Shown here: one piece after another, positions 1 to 8,545 of the stretch
Position numbering within the stretch: position 1 is the stretch's first letter
Layout: every line of letters begins with the position of its first letter
Origin: Proteobacteria bacterium HN_bin10
GTDB taxonomy: Bacteria > Pseudomonadota > Alphaproteobacteria > Caulobacterales > Aquidulcibacteraceae
Assembly (NCBI GenBank): GCA_002083515.1
Contig: LWDN01000055.1
Span: 1-64,000 of the forward strand
Length of the DNA: 64,000 nt
Direction of reading: 5' to 3'
Notes under the pieces: generated by a model
The model's database searches: none
Seen by the model: only the letters and a program-made list of their open reading frames with translations
Told to the model about the DNA's origin: nothing
Program-made: the position numbers and the translations under genes

Positions 1-175
1 GCGCAGCTGGGTAGCTAAGTGCGGACGGGATAAACGCTGAAAGCATCTAAGCGTGAAACCCCCCTCAAAACTAGGTTTCCCTTGAGAGCCGTAGAAGACT
101 ACTACGTTGATAGGCCAGGTGTGGAAGAGCCGCGAGGCTTGAAGCTGACTGGTACTAATCGCTCGATCGGCTTGA
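1..175 (+). rRNA. 23S ribosomal RNA, 3' end (partial)
   Basis: The window opens inside the 3' terminal domain of 23S rRNA. The segment carries the conserved run ending in GGTACTAATCGCTCGATCGG followed by CTTGA, the usual 3' end of bacterial 23S. The 5' part lies outside the window and the exact mature end is approximate. 5S rRNA and initiator tRNA follow, the standard distal order of an alphaproteobacterial rrn operon. Confidence 0.93.
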
Positions 176-275
176 ACGATCGATGTTCATGCACGGCGAC
201 GACTGCGTCGCTCGCCAGTGCGCAATTCAGAACGCGAAAAGACGATGTCAAATAAGCGAAGGTCGCGCGCCTTGC

Positions 276-395
276 CGACCTGGCGGCTATGCCGGGGGGT
301 CCCCACCCGATCCCATCCCGAACTCGGTCGTTAAGTCCCCCAGGGCCAATGGTACTATGTCTTAAGGCATGGGAGAGTAGGTCGCTGCCGGGTCT
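276..395 (+). rRNA. 5S ribosomal RNA
   Basis: About 120 nt. The terminal helix is visible: GACCTGGCGGC (277-287) pairs with GCTGCCGGGTC (384-394) with one G-U wobble. The internal CCCGATCCCATCCCGAACTC block (loop B/C region) is the classic 5S signature. It lies about 100 nt after the 23S end. The exact ends are uncertain by a few bases. Confidence 0.93.
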
Positions 396-522
396 GCCAG
401 GCGCGCGTCGTAAGCAAAGTCCAAGAACCCTCAATCACAATGACGGCCTCGGCCGTGACGTACCCGGCCGCGCTTCCACGCGGCCGTTTGCGTATCGGAG
501 CAAATATCTCGAGTGCGAGCGC

Positions 523-599
<77 letters not shown>

Positions 600-620
600 T
601 CAAAACGCGCATTCGAGATT

Positions 621-658
621 GAAGGCCCTGCCGGCGACGGCGGGGCCTTCTTGCTTTT
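621..658 (+). terminator. intrinsic terminator of the rRNA operon
   Basis: A 13-bp stem with one T-G wobble (621-633 with 638-650), tetraloop GCGA, followed by a T-rich tail TTGCTTTT. It sits about 20 nt after the initiator tRNA and ends the rrn transcript. The tail runs across an apparent upstream start of the next reading frame at 651, which argues for the later start at 732. Confidence 0.85.
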
Positions 659-731
659 GGGCGACGCCGAAACCGGTGCGCGCTTCGGCTTGAACGGGCG
701 GTGGCGACGATGCAGAACGGCCCGGAAACCC

Positions 732-1625
732 ATGGGCCTCAACGTCACCTGCCTTGAACTGATGACGCTTGCGCGCGCGAGCGGCGCCGATTTTTCGCGG
801 GTGGCGACGATCGGGCGCCAGGGCTTGCACATCGCCCACGACCAGTTGGCGCGCTTCTTCGCCGCGCGCGGGCGCGCGGATTTGGCCGAACGCATGTCGA
901 GCGTCGAGTGGGACGGCTATTGCGAGCCGCTGCTCAAATTCGCTTTCGGCGCCCGGGAGGTCGTGTCGATCGATGCGTCGAGCTACGAGCGCGCCAGCAT
1001 CGTTCATGACATGAACAAGCCGCTCGCCGACGGCGAGCAATTCACCGCGGTGCTGGATTTCGGCACGCTCGAACACGTGCTCAACGTGGCGACATCGTTC
1101 GACAACGTCGCCAAACTCTGCGCCCGCGGCGGCTTCATTCTGCATGTGCTGCCGGGCAACAATTTCTCCGGCCACGGCTTCTATCAGTTCTCGCCGGAAT
1201 TGTTTTTTCAGATCTACGCCGAGGCGCGGGGTTATGCTGGCACGCGCGTTTTCGCCGCCCCCTCGGGCCGGCCCGACATGTGGTACGAGGTGCGATCGCC
1301 GAAAGAGGTCGGCGCGCGCGTCGACATCACCAGCCGGGACCAATTGCATCTCTTGGTGCTGACGCAAAAGGTGGGCGAAGCCCGTCCGCTGGCGGAAGAA
1401 CCGGTGCAGCAGTCCGATTATTCGGCGCTCTGGGAGAAAGAGGGTGAGCGCAAGGCGCCGGCGCAGCGCCGCCAGGGAGCGCTCGAAGCTTTCATCAAGG
1501 CGGCGTCAACCCAGCTGCGGCACCGGCGCAAGGTAAGTCGGCGCGATATCGAGCGCCCGCGCGCCGATATCACGCCGCGACGTGTCGCCGAACTCACCGC
1601 GCGCTTCGAAGCGGCGGGCGCGTAG
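732..1625 (+). CDS. SAM-dependent methyltransferase-like protein
   Basis: 297 residues from the ATG at 732. That start is chosen because the upstream in-frame start at 651 lies in the rRNA operon terminator. Around residues 90-165 there is a Rossmann-like pattern: an acidic strand end (VVSIDASSYE), then AVLDFGTLEHV and a strand with FILHVLPGNN, as in class I methyltransferases. The first glycine-rich SAM motif is weak, so catalytic activity is not certain. The C-terminus is basic and arginine-rich. Five bases separate it from a glycosyltransferase, and a second methyltransferase follows, which suggests a small glycan or cell-surface modification group. The substrate cannot be read from sequence. 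Confidence 0.7.
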   Translation: MGLNVTCLELMTLARASGADFSRVATIGRQGLHIAHDQLARFFAARGRADLAERMSSVEWDGYCEPLLKFAFGAREVVSIDASSYERASIVHDMNKPLADGEQFTAVLDFGTLEHVLNVATSFDNVAKLCARGGFILHVLPGNNFSGHGFYQFSPELFFQIYAEARGYAGTRVFAAPSGRPDMWYEVRSPKEVGARVDITSRDQLHLLVLTQKVGEARPLAEEPVQQSDYSALWEKEGERKAPAQRRQGALEAFIKAASTQLRHRRKVSRRDIERPRADITPRRVAELTARFEAAGA

Positions 1626-1630
1626 CGGCG

Positions 1631-2656
1631 ATGTTCGTTCTCCAGATCGCGACGACGAAGGGGCGCGGCGGCATCGTCACGGCCATGTGCCACTATGCAC
1701 GCATGTTCGATGCGTGCGGCATCGCCCACGCCGCTATCTATCGCGGCCCCGCGACGGACGTGCTTGCGCGCGAGGGCGTGGAACTGATCGAGGCGCCTGC
1801 GCTGAATTCGCCGCTGGCGCCGCTGCTCGGCCGCGCGATGGCGGCAAAGCTCAAGGCGCGCGGCGCGCCGTTGCTGGCGCTGGTGCACAGCGACTTAGCG
1901 CTTGGGTCGGTGCGGCGTTTGTGGCCGCAGGCGATCGCAGTGACGCCATGCCATTCGGACAAGTTCAGGCGCAAGCGCAACGCCGATTTGGTGATCACGC
2001 TTAATCCGGCGCAACAACAGGCGGCGGAATCCGCGCTCGCCGGTTCGCGCGCGCGCGCGGTGCTGCTGGGCAATCCCTACGTGGCGCCAACCGCTCAGGC
2101 GGCGGAGTCGGACGCGCCGCCGCGCCTGGTGTTCTGCGGTCGCTTCATCGACACCAAGGACCCGACGATCCTGTTGAGCGCCGCGGCGCAACTCAAACAG
2201 CCGCCGAAGCTCTGCTTCATCGGGGCAGGGCCGCTCGAAGCGTCGCTGAAGCAAGCGGCCGCGGCGTCCGGGCTCGATGTCAGCTTCCCGGGTTGGCTTG
2301 CGGCGCCATTCGAGGCGATCGGCGTCAACGATATTCTGGTGTCGCCGTCCTCGTGGGAGGGTTTGCCCTACATGATCCAGGAGGCGCTGGATCGCGGCGT
2401 CAGCGTCGTCGCCGCCGATAATGCGGGCAACCGCCATGGCTTGGGCGACGGCGCCTACGGTGCGCTGTTTCCAGCCGGCGACGCGGCGGCGTTGACGGCC
2501 GTGCTCGAGCGCGTGCTCGCCGATCCCGCGGCGTTGCGGACGCAGGCTCAAGCCGGCCAGCGTGCGCTGCGCCAACGCTATGGCGCCGAGCCTTTCTGGC
2601 GGGCGTTGTCCGCTGAACTTGCCCCCTTCATCGAACCAGGACGCGCGCATGTTTAA
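1631..2656 (+). CDS. glycosyltransferase family 1/4 (GT-B fold)
   Basis: 341 residues. The N-terminus (FVLQIATTKGRGGIVTAM) is the acceptor-side Rossmann start typical of GT4 enzymes. The C-terminal half has RLVFCGRFIDTKDPTILLSA, then FIGAGPLEASLKQ and the nucleotide-sugar motif SPSSWEGLPYMIQEAL with the conserved E-x7-E spacing. It probably transfers a sugar from a nucleotide donor to a surface glycan or lipid; donor and acceptor are unknown. The stop codon overlaps the ATG of the next methyltransferase (2649), so the two are translationally coupled. Confidence 0.85.
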   Translation: MFVLQIATTKGRGGIVTAMCHYARMFDACGIAHAAIYRGPATDVLAREGVELIEAPALNSPLAPLLGRAMAAKLKARGAPLLALVHSDLALGSVRRLWPQAIAVTPCHSDKFRRKRNADLVITLNPAQQQAAESALAGSRARAVLLGNPYVAPTAQAAESDAPPRLVFCGRFIDTKDPTILLSAAAQLKQPPKLCFIGAGPLEASLKQAAAASGLDVSFPGWLAAPFEAIGVNDILVSPSSWEGLPYMIQEALDRGVSVVAADNAGNRHGLGDGAYGALFPAGDAAALTAVLERVLADPAALRTQAQAGQRALRQRYGAEPFWRALSAELAPFIEPGRAHV

Positions 2657-3380
2657 TTGGCGCCAAATTTCCTCCGATCCGACCAACAAGGAAGCGCAGC
2701 TGCTGCTCGACGGCGCGCTGCGGGAGATCACCCGCATCGAAGCCATTTCGCGCGAGGAGATGGTGCTTGATTTCTGCCGCGGCCGCAGCGTGCTCGACAT
2801 CGGCGCCGGCGAGCACGATCCGTCCTTCTATTCCTCCGACGGCTGGGAGCACGGCCAGATCGTCAAGGTGGCGTCGAAGGCTGTCGCCGTCGAGATCGAT
2901 CCCAAGCTCTGCGAATTCTATCGCGAGAAGGGGTTCGATTTCCGCTGCCTCGACGCGACCAGCGATGTCGATCTGGGCGAGCGCTTCGAGCGTATTTTCA
3001 TCGGCGACGTGATCGAGCACGTCAACGACCCGGTGGCGCTGTTGCGTTTCGCCGGCCGGCATCTGGCGCCTGGAGGCGCGGTGCTGGTGACGACGCCAAA
3101 TCCTTTCGCACCGCGCGTGCTGGCCAAACGCTCGAAGATGGACACCCACTACGTTATGGCCAATCTCGAACACACGCGCTGGATGTCGACGTCCACCATG
3201 TATGAAGTGACCCGCCGCGCCGGACTGGAAATGAGCGCGTTGCGCTGGCCGCTGTGCAAGCGCGCGGCCCCTGGGTTCAAGAAATCCTGGGCCATCTTCA
3301 CCAAAAGGCTGGCGCTAATGGCGGGACCGATCGAGCGCGCCTTCCACGAATACGCCTTCGAGTTGCGCAAGGCGGAATAG
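2649..3380 (+). CDS. class I SAM-dependent methyltransferase
   Basis: 243 residues from ATG 2649, which overlaps the upstream glycosyltransferase stop; an earlier in-frame ATG at 2562 lies deep inside that gene and is rejected. Motif I is SVLDIGAGEHDPSFY (about residue 45), the acidic strand-2 end is AVEIDPKLCEFY, and the post-motif is RIFIGDVIEHVNDPVALLRF followed by APGGAVLVTTPNPF. This layout matches UbiG/COQ3-like and glycan-modifying methyltransferases. The substrate is unknown; linkage to the glycosyltransferase suggests a sugar or lipid-linked glycan. Confidence 0.82.
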   Translation: MFNWRQISSDPTNKEAQLLLDGALREITRIEAISREEMVLDFCRGRSVLDIGAGEHDPSFYSSDGWEHGQIVKVASKAVAVEIDPKLCEFYREKGFDFRCLDATSDVDLGERFERIFIGDVIEHVNDPVALLRFAGRHLAPGGAVLVTTPNPFAPRVLAKRSKMDTHYVMANLEHTRWMSTSTMYEVTRRAGLEMSALRWPLCKRAAPGFKKSWAIFTKRLALMAGPIERAFHEYAFELRKAE

Positions 3381-3409
3381 GGACGCCAAGTCCGCGACTT
3401 GATCTCCCC

Positions 3410-3438
3410 TTGACGGGCCGCGCCGCGCCACGCTAGCG
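3410..3438 (+). promoter_or_regulatory. candidate housekeeping promoter of the his operon
   Basis: TTGACGG at 3410-3416, 15 nt, then GCTAGCGTT from 3432. This closely resembles the housekeeping promoter described for Caulobacter (TTGACGS, a short spacer, then GCTANAWC). It lies directly upstream of the His-rich leader ORF and gives a leader transcript of the expected size. Read from sequence only. Confidence 0.6.
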
Positions 3439-3460
3439 TTTCGGCAAGGACAATCCGCTG

Positions 3461-3568
3461 ATGTGTGGTCTTTCTCCCCTCGCCGCTGCGCGCCCCTTTG
3501 GGCGGTCGCATGCGTATGGGCGCCATCATCACGGCCACGCCGCGCACCATCACGCGCCGCGACATTGA
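3461..3568 (+). CDS. hisL: his operon leader peptide (nine histidines in 35 codons)
   Basis: An ATG with an AAGGA ribosome-binding site 10 nt upstream opens a 35-codon frame that ends in HAYGRHHHGHAAHHHAPRH and TGA. Histidine occurs at codons 17, 22-24, 26, 29-31 and 35. It sits 120 nt before hisG and behind a promoter-like sequence. A His-rich leader before hisG is the hallmark of ribosome-mediated attenuation: scarce charged tRNA-His stalls the ribosome in the leader and changes folding downstream. The length is below usual annotation thresholds, so the gene would normally be missed. Confidence 0.85.
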   Translation: MCGLSPLAAARPFGRSHAYGRHHHGHAAHHHAPRH

Positions 3569-3569
3569 C

Positions 3570-3619
3570 GCTCTTCACCGCCGTTTGAGCTGAAGAGCCG
3601 GAGCGCCCGAGGCGCCTCC
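3570..3619 (+). promoter_or_regulatory. paired hairpins downstream of the his leader (candidate attenuator)
   Basis: Two adjacent hairpins follow the leader stop: GCTCTTCA (3570-3577) with TGAAGAGC (3591-3598), 8 bp perfect; and GGAGCGCC (3600-3607) with GGCGCCTCC (3611-3619), 8 bp with one bulged C and a 3-nt loop. No run of T follows the second stem, so a classical intrinsic terminator is not evident. Control may use Rho, translation coupling or another fold. Confidence 0.55.
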
Positions 3620-3688
3620 AAACCCCCATCAATGTCCGGACAGCCAGGGTTCACTTTCCCCGGCAGTTCCAAAGCGTGAGCACCCCCG

Positions 3689-4570
3689 ATGAATCCGCAG
3701 CGTTTGCACATCGCCATCCAGAAGAGCGGCCGCCTGGCCGAGAAGAGCCTCGACCTCATCCGCGACGCCGGCTTTCGCCTGGTGAAGAGCGCGAGCGACC
3801 TCGCCTATAGCGTCGAGAACGCGCCCATCGATCTCTGGTGCGTGCGCGACGACGACATTCCGACGTTCGTCGCCGACGGCGTCGCCGATCTCGGCATTGT
3901 CGGGCGCAACGTGCTGGCCGAAGGCGCCGGCGGCGCGCGCGCGGCAAATCTGGTCGAGATCATGCCGCTCGGATTCGGCCGCTGCCGGCTCAGCATCGCG
4001 ACGCCGGAGAGCTTCGCCTATGCCGGGCCCGGATCGCTGCGCGGTCTTCGCCTCGCCACCACGTATCCGAATCTGTTGAAGCGCTTTCTGAACGAAGAGG
4101 GCGTCGAAGCAGAGATCGTGACCATGCGCGGCGCGGTCGAAGTGGCGCCGCGCCTGAAGCTCGCCGAAGCGATCTGCGATCTGGTCTCGACCGGCGCGAC
4201 CCTGGAAGCCAACGGGCTGAAGCCGGTCGCGACCATTCTCGAAAGCGAGGCGGTGCTCGTGCGGGCGCCGCGCGATCTCGATCCCGAGCGCGAGCGGATC
4301 GTGCAAAGTATCGAGACCCGTTTTCGCGGCGTCATCGCGTCGCAAGGCGCCAAATACGTGATGATGAATGCGCCGCGTGCGGCGCTGCCGCAGATCGCGC
4401 GCATTCTGCCTGGCGCCGGCGCGCCGACGGTGACGCCGCTTGCGGGTCGCGACGATGCGGTCGCCGTGCACGCGGTCTGCCAGGAATCGGTGTTCTGGGA
4501 GACGCTGGAGGCGCTGAAGGCGGCGGGCGCGTCCGCCATTCTCGTGCTCCCCATCGAGAAGATGATGTGA
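3689..4570 (+). CDS. hisG: ATP phosphoribosyltransferase, long form
   Basis: 293 residues. It catalyses the first step of histidine synthesis, joining ATP and PRPP to give phosphoribosyl-ATP. The N-terminal motif RLHIAIQKSGRLAEKSLDLI and the central DLVSTGATLEANGLKPV (PRPP-binding loop) are diagnostic. The length and the C-terminal stretch from about residue 215 fit the long HisG form with its own ACT-like regulatory domain, which does not need HisZ and is inhibited by histidine. It is the first structural gene after the His leader and lies 7 nt before the hisD-hisB fusion. Confidence 0.95.
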   Translation: MNPQRLHIAIQKSGRLAEKSLDLIRDAGFRLVKSASDLAYSVENAPIDLWCVRDDDIPTFVADGVADLGIVGRNVLAEGAGGARAANLVEIMPLGFGRCRLSIATPESFAYAGPGSLRGLRLATTYPNLLKRFLNEEGVEAEIVTMRGAVEVAPRLKLAEAICDLVSTGATLEANGLKPVATILESEAVLVRAPRDLDPERERIVQSIETRFRGVIASQGAKYVMMNAPRAALPQIARILPGAGAPTVTPLAGRDDAVAVHAVCQESVFWETLEALKAAGASAILVLPIEKMM

Positions 4571-4577
4571 GGGCGCG

Positions 4578-6476
4578 ATGAAAACCTATGATTGGAGCGC
4601 GCTTTCGTCGGCGGAACAGGCGGACGTGCTGAAACGCCCGGATCGGCGCACGGCGCCTGAGGTCGGCGCCAGTGTGCGGCGCATTTTCGAAGAGATCGAA
4701 CGCGAAGGCGAGGGCGCGTTGCGGCGTTGGGCGTGGCAGCTCGACGGCGCCGAACCGCGCGCTTTGAGGCTTACGCCGGCAGTGATCGATACGGCGCGCG
4801 CCGCGTTGGCGCGCGAGGATGTGGAGGCGATCGATTTCGCCATCGATCAGGTGCGTTTCTATCACGAGGCGACCAAGCCGAAGCCGCAAACGATCGAAAC
4901 GGCCCCAGGCGCGCTATGCCGCCGTGTATGGCGTCCGATCGAGACCTGCGGGATTTATGTGCCGGGCGGCACCGCGCCCCTAGTCTCGACGCTGATCATG
5001 CTCGCCGAGCCGGCGCGCGCAGCGGGCGTGCCCAACCGTATCGTGGTGACGCCGCCGGGCAAGAACGGCGCGCCGCACCCGGCGCTGATCGTAGCCGCCG
5101 CGGCGTGTGGGATCGACGAAATTTGGCTGGTCGGCGGCGCCCAGGCCATCGCGGCGCTGACGTTCGGCGTCATCGTTCCGAAGGCGGCGAAGCTATTCGG
5201 GCCCGGCAATGCCTATGTCGCCGAAGCCAAGCGCTATGCCGCGGCGTTGCCGCAAGGGCCCGCCATCGACCTGCCTGCGGGTCCAAGTGAGTTGATGGTG
5301 ATAGCGGACGGCAGCGCCGATCCGCGCTTCGTCGCCGCCGATCTCCTGAGCCAGGCCGAGCACGACGAAGATGCGCAAGTGGTTTTGGCGTCGCCGTCTG
5401 GCGAGCTGATCGAGGCGGCGATGGCCGAGACTGAACGTCAGCTCGTGAGCTTACCGCGCGCCGCCACTGCACGCCGCGCGCTCGACTGCGCGCGCTTCAT
5501 CCGCGTGCGGGATCTGAGCGAGGCGGTCGCGGTCGCCAATCGTTACGCGCCGGAGCACTTGTCGCTGCAGGTGCAGCGTCCCGGCGATGCGATTGATAAG
5601 ATCGCCAATGCCGGCGCCGTGTTCGTGGGCGCCTTCAGCGCCGAGACGTTGGGCGATTACGTCGCCGGCCCGAGCCATGTGCTGCCGACCGACGGCGCGG
5701 CGGCCGCCTATGGCGGCGTCAGCGTCGCCTCGTTCATGAAGAGCTTTACCGTGCAGGAGGTCGAGCGCGCTGGTGTGCGGCGTCTGGCCGAACCGGCGGC
5801 GCGCTTGGCGCGACTTGAAGGCTTGGAAGCGCACGCGCGCGCCGCCGACATTCGCATCGACGCCGCCGCGGCGATAGCGCCGGACATAGGGCCCGTCATT
5901 CGCCGCCGCCGCGCGACTGTCGTCCGCAAGACCCGCGAAACTCAGATCGAGGTCGCCGTCGATCTCGACCGCAGCGGGCCGGTTGTCATTAGCACGGGCG
6001 TGGGCTTCTTCGATCACATGCTGGAGCAGGTCGCTCACCATGGCGGTTTTGCGCTCTCGCTGTCGTGCGCCGGCGATCTGCACATCGATGCGCATCATAG
6101 TGTCGAGGATTGCGCGTTGGCGCTCGGCCAGGCGCTGCGCGAAGCACTGGGCGACAGGCGCGGCATCGCCCGCTTCGGTTTCGTGCTGCCGATGGACGAG
6201 GCCGAGGCGAGCATCTCCATCGATCTCGGCGGGCGGCCGTATCTCGCCTTCGAGGGCGCCTTCGCCGCGCCGTTGCTCGGCGCCTACGCGACCGAGATGA
6301 CCGAACACGTGTTCCGCTCCCTCTCGCAGACGCTGGGCGCCACAATCCATGTCTCGGTCATAGGTGAGAATGACCACCACAAGACCGAGGCCTGCTTCAA
6401 GGCCTTCGGCCGCGCGCTGCGGCAAGCGATCCGCCTCGAAGGCGATGAGACGCCATCGACGAAGGGCGTCATCTGA
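4578..6476 (+). CDS. hisD-hisB: HisD-HisB fusion: histidinol dehydrogenase + imidazoleglycerol-phosphate dehydratase
   Basis: 632 residues in one open frame. Residues 1 to about 425 are histidinol dehydrogenase (GPSELMVIADG, LLSQAEHDEDAQVV with zinc/catalytic-site residues, YAPEHLSLQV, SFMKSFTVQE). From about 440 to the end it is the dehydratase HisB (VGFFDHMLEQVAHHGG, IDAHHSVEDCALALGQAL, ENDHHKTEACFKAFGRAL with the manganese-binding histidines). The linker near 425-440 (AAAIAPDIGPVIRRRRATVV) has no stop, start or frameshift. Each half has the full length of the stand-alone enzyme. HisB acts at step 7 and HisD at the last two oxidations, so they are not adjacent steps. The classic HisB fusion is to a phosphatase, not HisD. 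The stop overlaps the hisH ATG. Confidence 0.95.
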   Translation: MKTYDWSALSSAEQADVLKRPDRRTAPEVGASVRRIFEEIEREGEGALRRWAWQLDGAEPRALRLTPAVIDTARAALAREDVEAIDFAIDQVRFYHEATKPKPQTIETAPGALCRRVWRPIETCGIYVPGGTAPLVSTLIMLAEPARAAGVPNRIVVTPPGKNGAPHPALIVAAAACGIDEIWLVGGAQAIAALTFGVIVPKAAKLFGPGNAYVAEAKRYAAALPQGPAIDLPAGPSELMVIADGSADPRFVAADLLSQAEHDEDAQVVLASPSGELIEAAMAETERQLVSLPRAATARRALDCARFIRVRDLSEAVAVANRYAPEHLSLQVQRPGDAIDKIANAGAVFVGAFSAETLGDYVAGPSHVLPTDGAAAAYGGVSVASFMKSFTVQEVERAGVRRLAEPAARLARLEGLEAHARAADIRIDAAAAIAPDIGPVIRRRRATVVRKTRETQIEVAVDLDRSGPVVISTGVGFFDHMLEQVAHHGGFALSLSCAGDLHIDAHHSVEDCALALGQALREALGDRRGIARFGFVLPMDEAEASISIDLGGRPYLAFEGAFAAPLLGAYATEMTEHVFRSLSQTLGATIHVSVIGENDHHKTEACFKAFGRALRQAIRLEGDETPSTKGVI

Positions 6477-7072
6477 TGGAGGTGGCGGTCATCAAGCTTG
6501 GCGTCGGCAACACCGCCTCCGTGTTGTTCGCATTGGAGCGCCTCGGCGCCCGCGGCGTGCTGACCGACGATCCCACGCGCGTGGCCGATGCTGAGCGCGT
6601 CATTTTGCCGGGCGTGGGCGCCGCGGCTTTTGCCAGCCGCGTCTTGCGTGAGCGCGGGTTGGATGTCGTGCTGAAAAACTTCTCCCGGCCGCTGCTGGGC
6701 GTCTGTCTGGGACAGCAATTGCTGTTCGAGCGCAGCGAAGAGGGCAATGCGGCGTGTCTGGATCTGCTGCCCGGCGTGGTGACGGCTTTGCCGAACTCGA
6801 TTGAGAGCCCGTCTCCGCACATGGGCTGGGCGCGATTTCGCCTCTGCCGAGAACACGCGCTTCTCGAAGGCATAGGCGAAAGCGATTACGCCTATTTCGT
6901 TCATTCCTACGCCTGCCCGATCGGCGAAGAGACGGCGGCGACAGCCGAATACGGGCGCGCCTTCGCGGCGGTGACGGCGCGCGGCAATGTCATGGGCTGC
7001 CAATTCCACCCGGAGCGCTCTGGTAGCGTTGGCGCGCGCATCCTCGCGAACTTTCTGGCGCTGCCATGCTGA
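6476..7072 (+). CDS. hisH: imidazole glycerol phosphate synthase, glutaminase subunit
   Basis: 198 residues. It supplies ammonia from glutamine to HisF. A class I glutaminase triad is visible: the nucleophile Cys in LLGVCLGQQLLFE (about residue 82) and His/Glu in GCQFHPERS near the C-terminus. The N-terminal VAVIKLGVGNTASVLFALERLG is the HisH start. Start and stop overlap its neighbours by 1 and 7 nt. Confidence 0.95.
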   Translation: MEVAVIKLGVGNTASVLFALERLGARGVLTDDPTRVADAERVILPGVGAAAFASRVLRERGLDVVLKNFSRPLLGVCLGQQLLFERSEEGNAACLDLLPGVVTALPNSIESPSPHMGWARFRLCREHALLEGIGESDYAYFVHSYACPIGEETAATAEYGRAFAAVTARGNVMGCQFHPERSGSVGARILANFLALPC

Positions 7073-7788
7073 TCATTCCCGCCATCGATCTGCAGAACGG
7101 CGCCGCGGTCCGCCTGCTGCGCGGGGCGTTCGACAGCGCCACGCAGTACGGCGATCCGGCGGAAGTGCTGCGCGGCTTCGCCGAGGCCGGCGCGGCTTGG
7201 ACGCACATTGTCGATCTCGACGGCGCCAAAGCCGGCGCGCCTGTGCAGCACGAATTGATCGCGCGCCTGGCGGCGGAGACCGATCTCAGTATCCAGTGCG
7301 GCGGCGGCGTTCGTGCGCGCGGGCACGTGGAGGCGTTGCTGGCTGCGGGCGTCGCGCGCGTGGTGGTCGGCTCTCTGGCCGTGCGCAATCCAAATGAGGT
7401 GCTGCACTGGATCGCCAGCTTCGGCGCCGAGCGCATCTGCGTTGCGCTCGATGTCCGCACCGGCGCCGACGGCTGGGACGTGGCCACCGACGGCTGGGCC
7501 AAGGCGGGCGGGCTAACGTTGAACCAAGCGCTCGGCGCCTTTCCGCCCGGAACCCTGCGTCACGCGCTGGTCACCGACATTTCACGCGACGGCGCGCTCA
7601 CCGGCTCGAACGTCGCGCTGATGGCGGAGCTGACGCGTCAGCGCCCGGACATTGCGTTTCAAGCCTCCGGCGGCGTCGCTTCGCTCGATGACATCCGCGC
7701 GCAGCGCGCCGCCGGCGCCACGGCGATCATCATCGGCCGCGCGCTCTACGAGCGGAGATTCACCTTGGAGGCCGCCCTTGCCGTCTAA
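7066..7788 (+). CDS. hisA: phosphoribosylformimino-AICAR phosphate isomerase
   Basis: 240 residues, a (beta/alpha)8 barrel that isomerises ProFAR to PRFAR. The N-terminal LIIPAIDLQNGAAVRLLRG carries the catalytic Asp, and the phosphate loops IQCGGGVRARG and FQASGGVASLDD follow. The second catalytic Asp is in LVTDISRDGALTGSN. The ATG overlaps the hisH stop, and the stop overlaps the hisF TTG start by 11 nt. Confidence 0.96.
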   Translation: MLIIPAIDLQNGAAVRLLRGAFDSATQYGDPAEVLRGFAEAGAAWTHIVDLDGAKAGAPVQHELIARLAAETDLSIQCGGGVRARGHVEALLAAGVARVVVGSLAVRNPNEVLHWIASFGAERICVALDVRTGADGWDVATDGWAKAGGLTLNQALGAFPPGTLRHALVTDISRDGALTGSNVALMAELTRQRPDIAFQASGGVASLDDIRAQRAAGATAIIIGRALYERRFTLEAALAV

Positions 7789-8545
7789 ACGCATCATCGC
7801 TTGCCTCGATGTGAAGGCCGGGCGCGTCGTCAAGGGCGTGCGCTTCAAGGGCCACGCCGACGCCGGCGATCCGGCCGAATGCGCGGCGCGCTATCGCGAC
7901 GAAGGCGCCGACGAGATCGTCATCTACGACATCACCGCGTCTGCCGAACGCCGCACCATCGATTATCAATGGCTCGCAAGCATTGCGCGCGTGCTCGACA
8001 TCCCATTGGCGGTGGCAGGCGGCATTCGCACCTTAGAGCAGGCGATCGCCTGCCTTGAGCACGGCGCCGACAAGGTCTCAATCAATTCGCCGGCCTTGGA
8101 GCGGCCCGAACTCATCACCGAGATCGCCGAAGTGGCCGGCTCGCAGTGCGTGGTGGTCGGTGTCGATAGTTGCAGCATCGACGGCGTCTGGAGCACGTTT
8201 CAGTACACCGGCGCCGAAGACACGATCCGTCGGACGCCGCGCGCCATGCTCGATTGGATCGTCGAAGCGCAGGAGCGCGGCGCCGGCGAGATCGTGCTCA
8301 ATTGCATGGATCAAGACGGCGTGCGCGAAGGTTACGACATCGCGCAGCTGACGGCGGCGCGGGCGCGGTTGCGCGTTCCGCTGGTGGCGTCGGGCGGCGC
8401 AGGGGCGCCAGCCCACTTTGTCGATGTGTTCAAGCAGGCGGATGTGTCGGCGGCTCTGGCGGCTGGCATCTTTCACTCCGGCGCGGTGAGCGTCGGCGAG
8501 GTCAAACAGGCCGTGCGCGCGGCCGGACTGGAGGTGCGGCTGTGA
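7778..8545 (+). CDS. hisF: imidazole glycerol phosphate synthase, cyclase subunit
   Basis: 255 residues from a TTG at 7778, which lies a few bases after a TTGGAGG ribosome-binding site at the 3' end of hisA. Upstream in-frame ATG codons inside hisA would give a non-homologous extension. The start reads LPSKRIIACLDVKAGRVVKGVRF, with the catalytic Asp in the first strand and the second in LNCMDQDGVREGYD. The phosphate-binding motifs VAGGIRTLEQ and VASGGAGAPAHF are intact. It forms the cyclase complex with HisH. Confidence 0.95.
   Translation: MPSKRIIACLDVKAGRVVKGVRFKGHADAGDPAECAARYRDEGADEIVIYDITASAERRTIDYQWLASIARVLDIPLAVAGGIRTLEQAIACLEHGADKVSINSPALERPELITEIAEVAGSQCVVVGVDSCSIDGVWSTFQYTGAEDTIRRTPRAMLDWIVEAQERGAGEIVLNCMDQDGVREGYDIAQLTAARARLRVPLVASGGAGAPAHFVDVFKQADVSAALAAGIFHSGAVSVGEVKQAVRAAGLEVRL

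Noticed and set aside
651..731. An 81-nt upstream extension of the first methyltransferase
   Set aside because: It begins in the T-tail of the rRNA operon terminator and codes for an arginine-rich stretch with no homology; the ATG at 732 is preferred.
3838..4581. A 247-residue arginine-rich frame over hisG
   Set aside because: Shadow frame of a GC-rich gene; composition is biased to Arg and the hisG frame is clearly coding. Many similar shadows elsewhere were dropped for the same reason.
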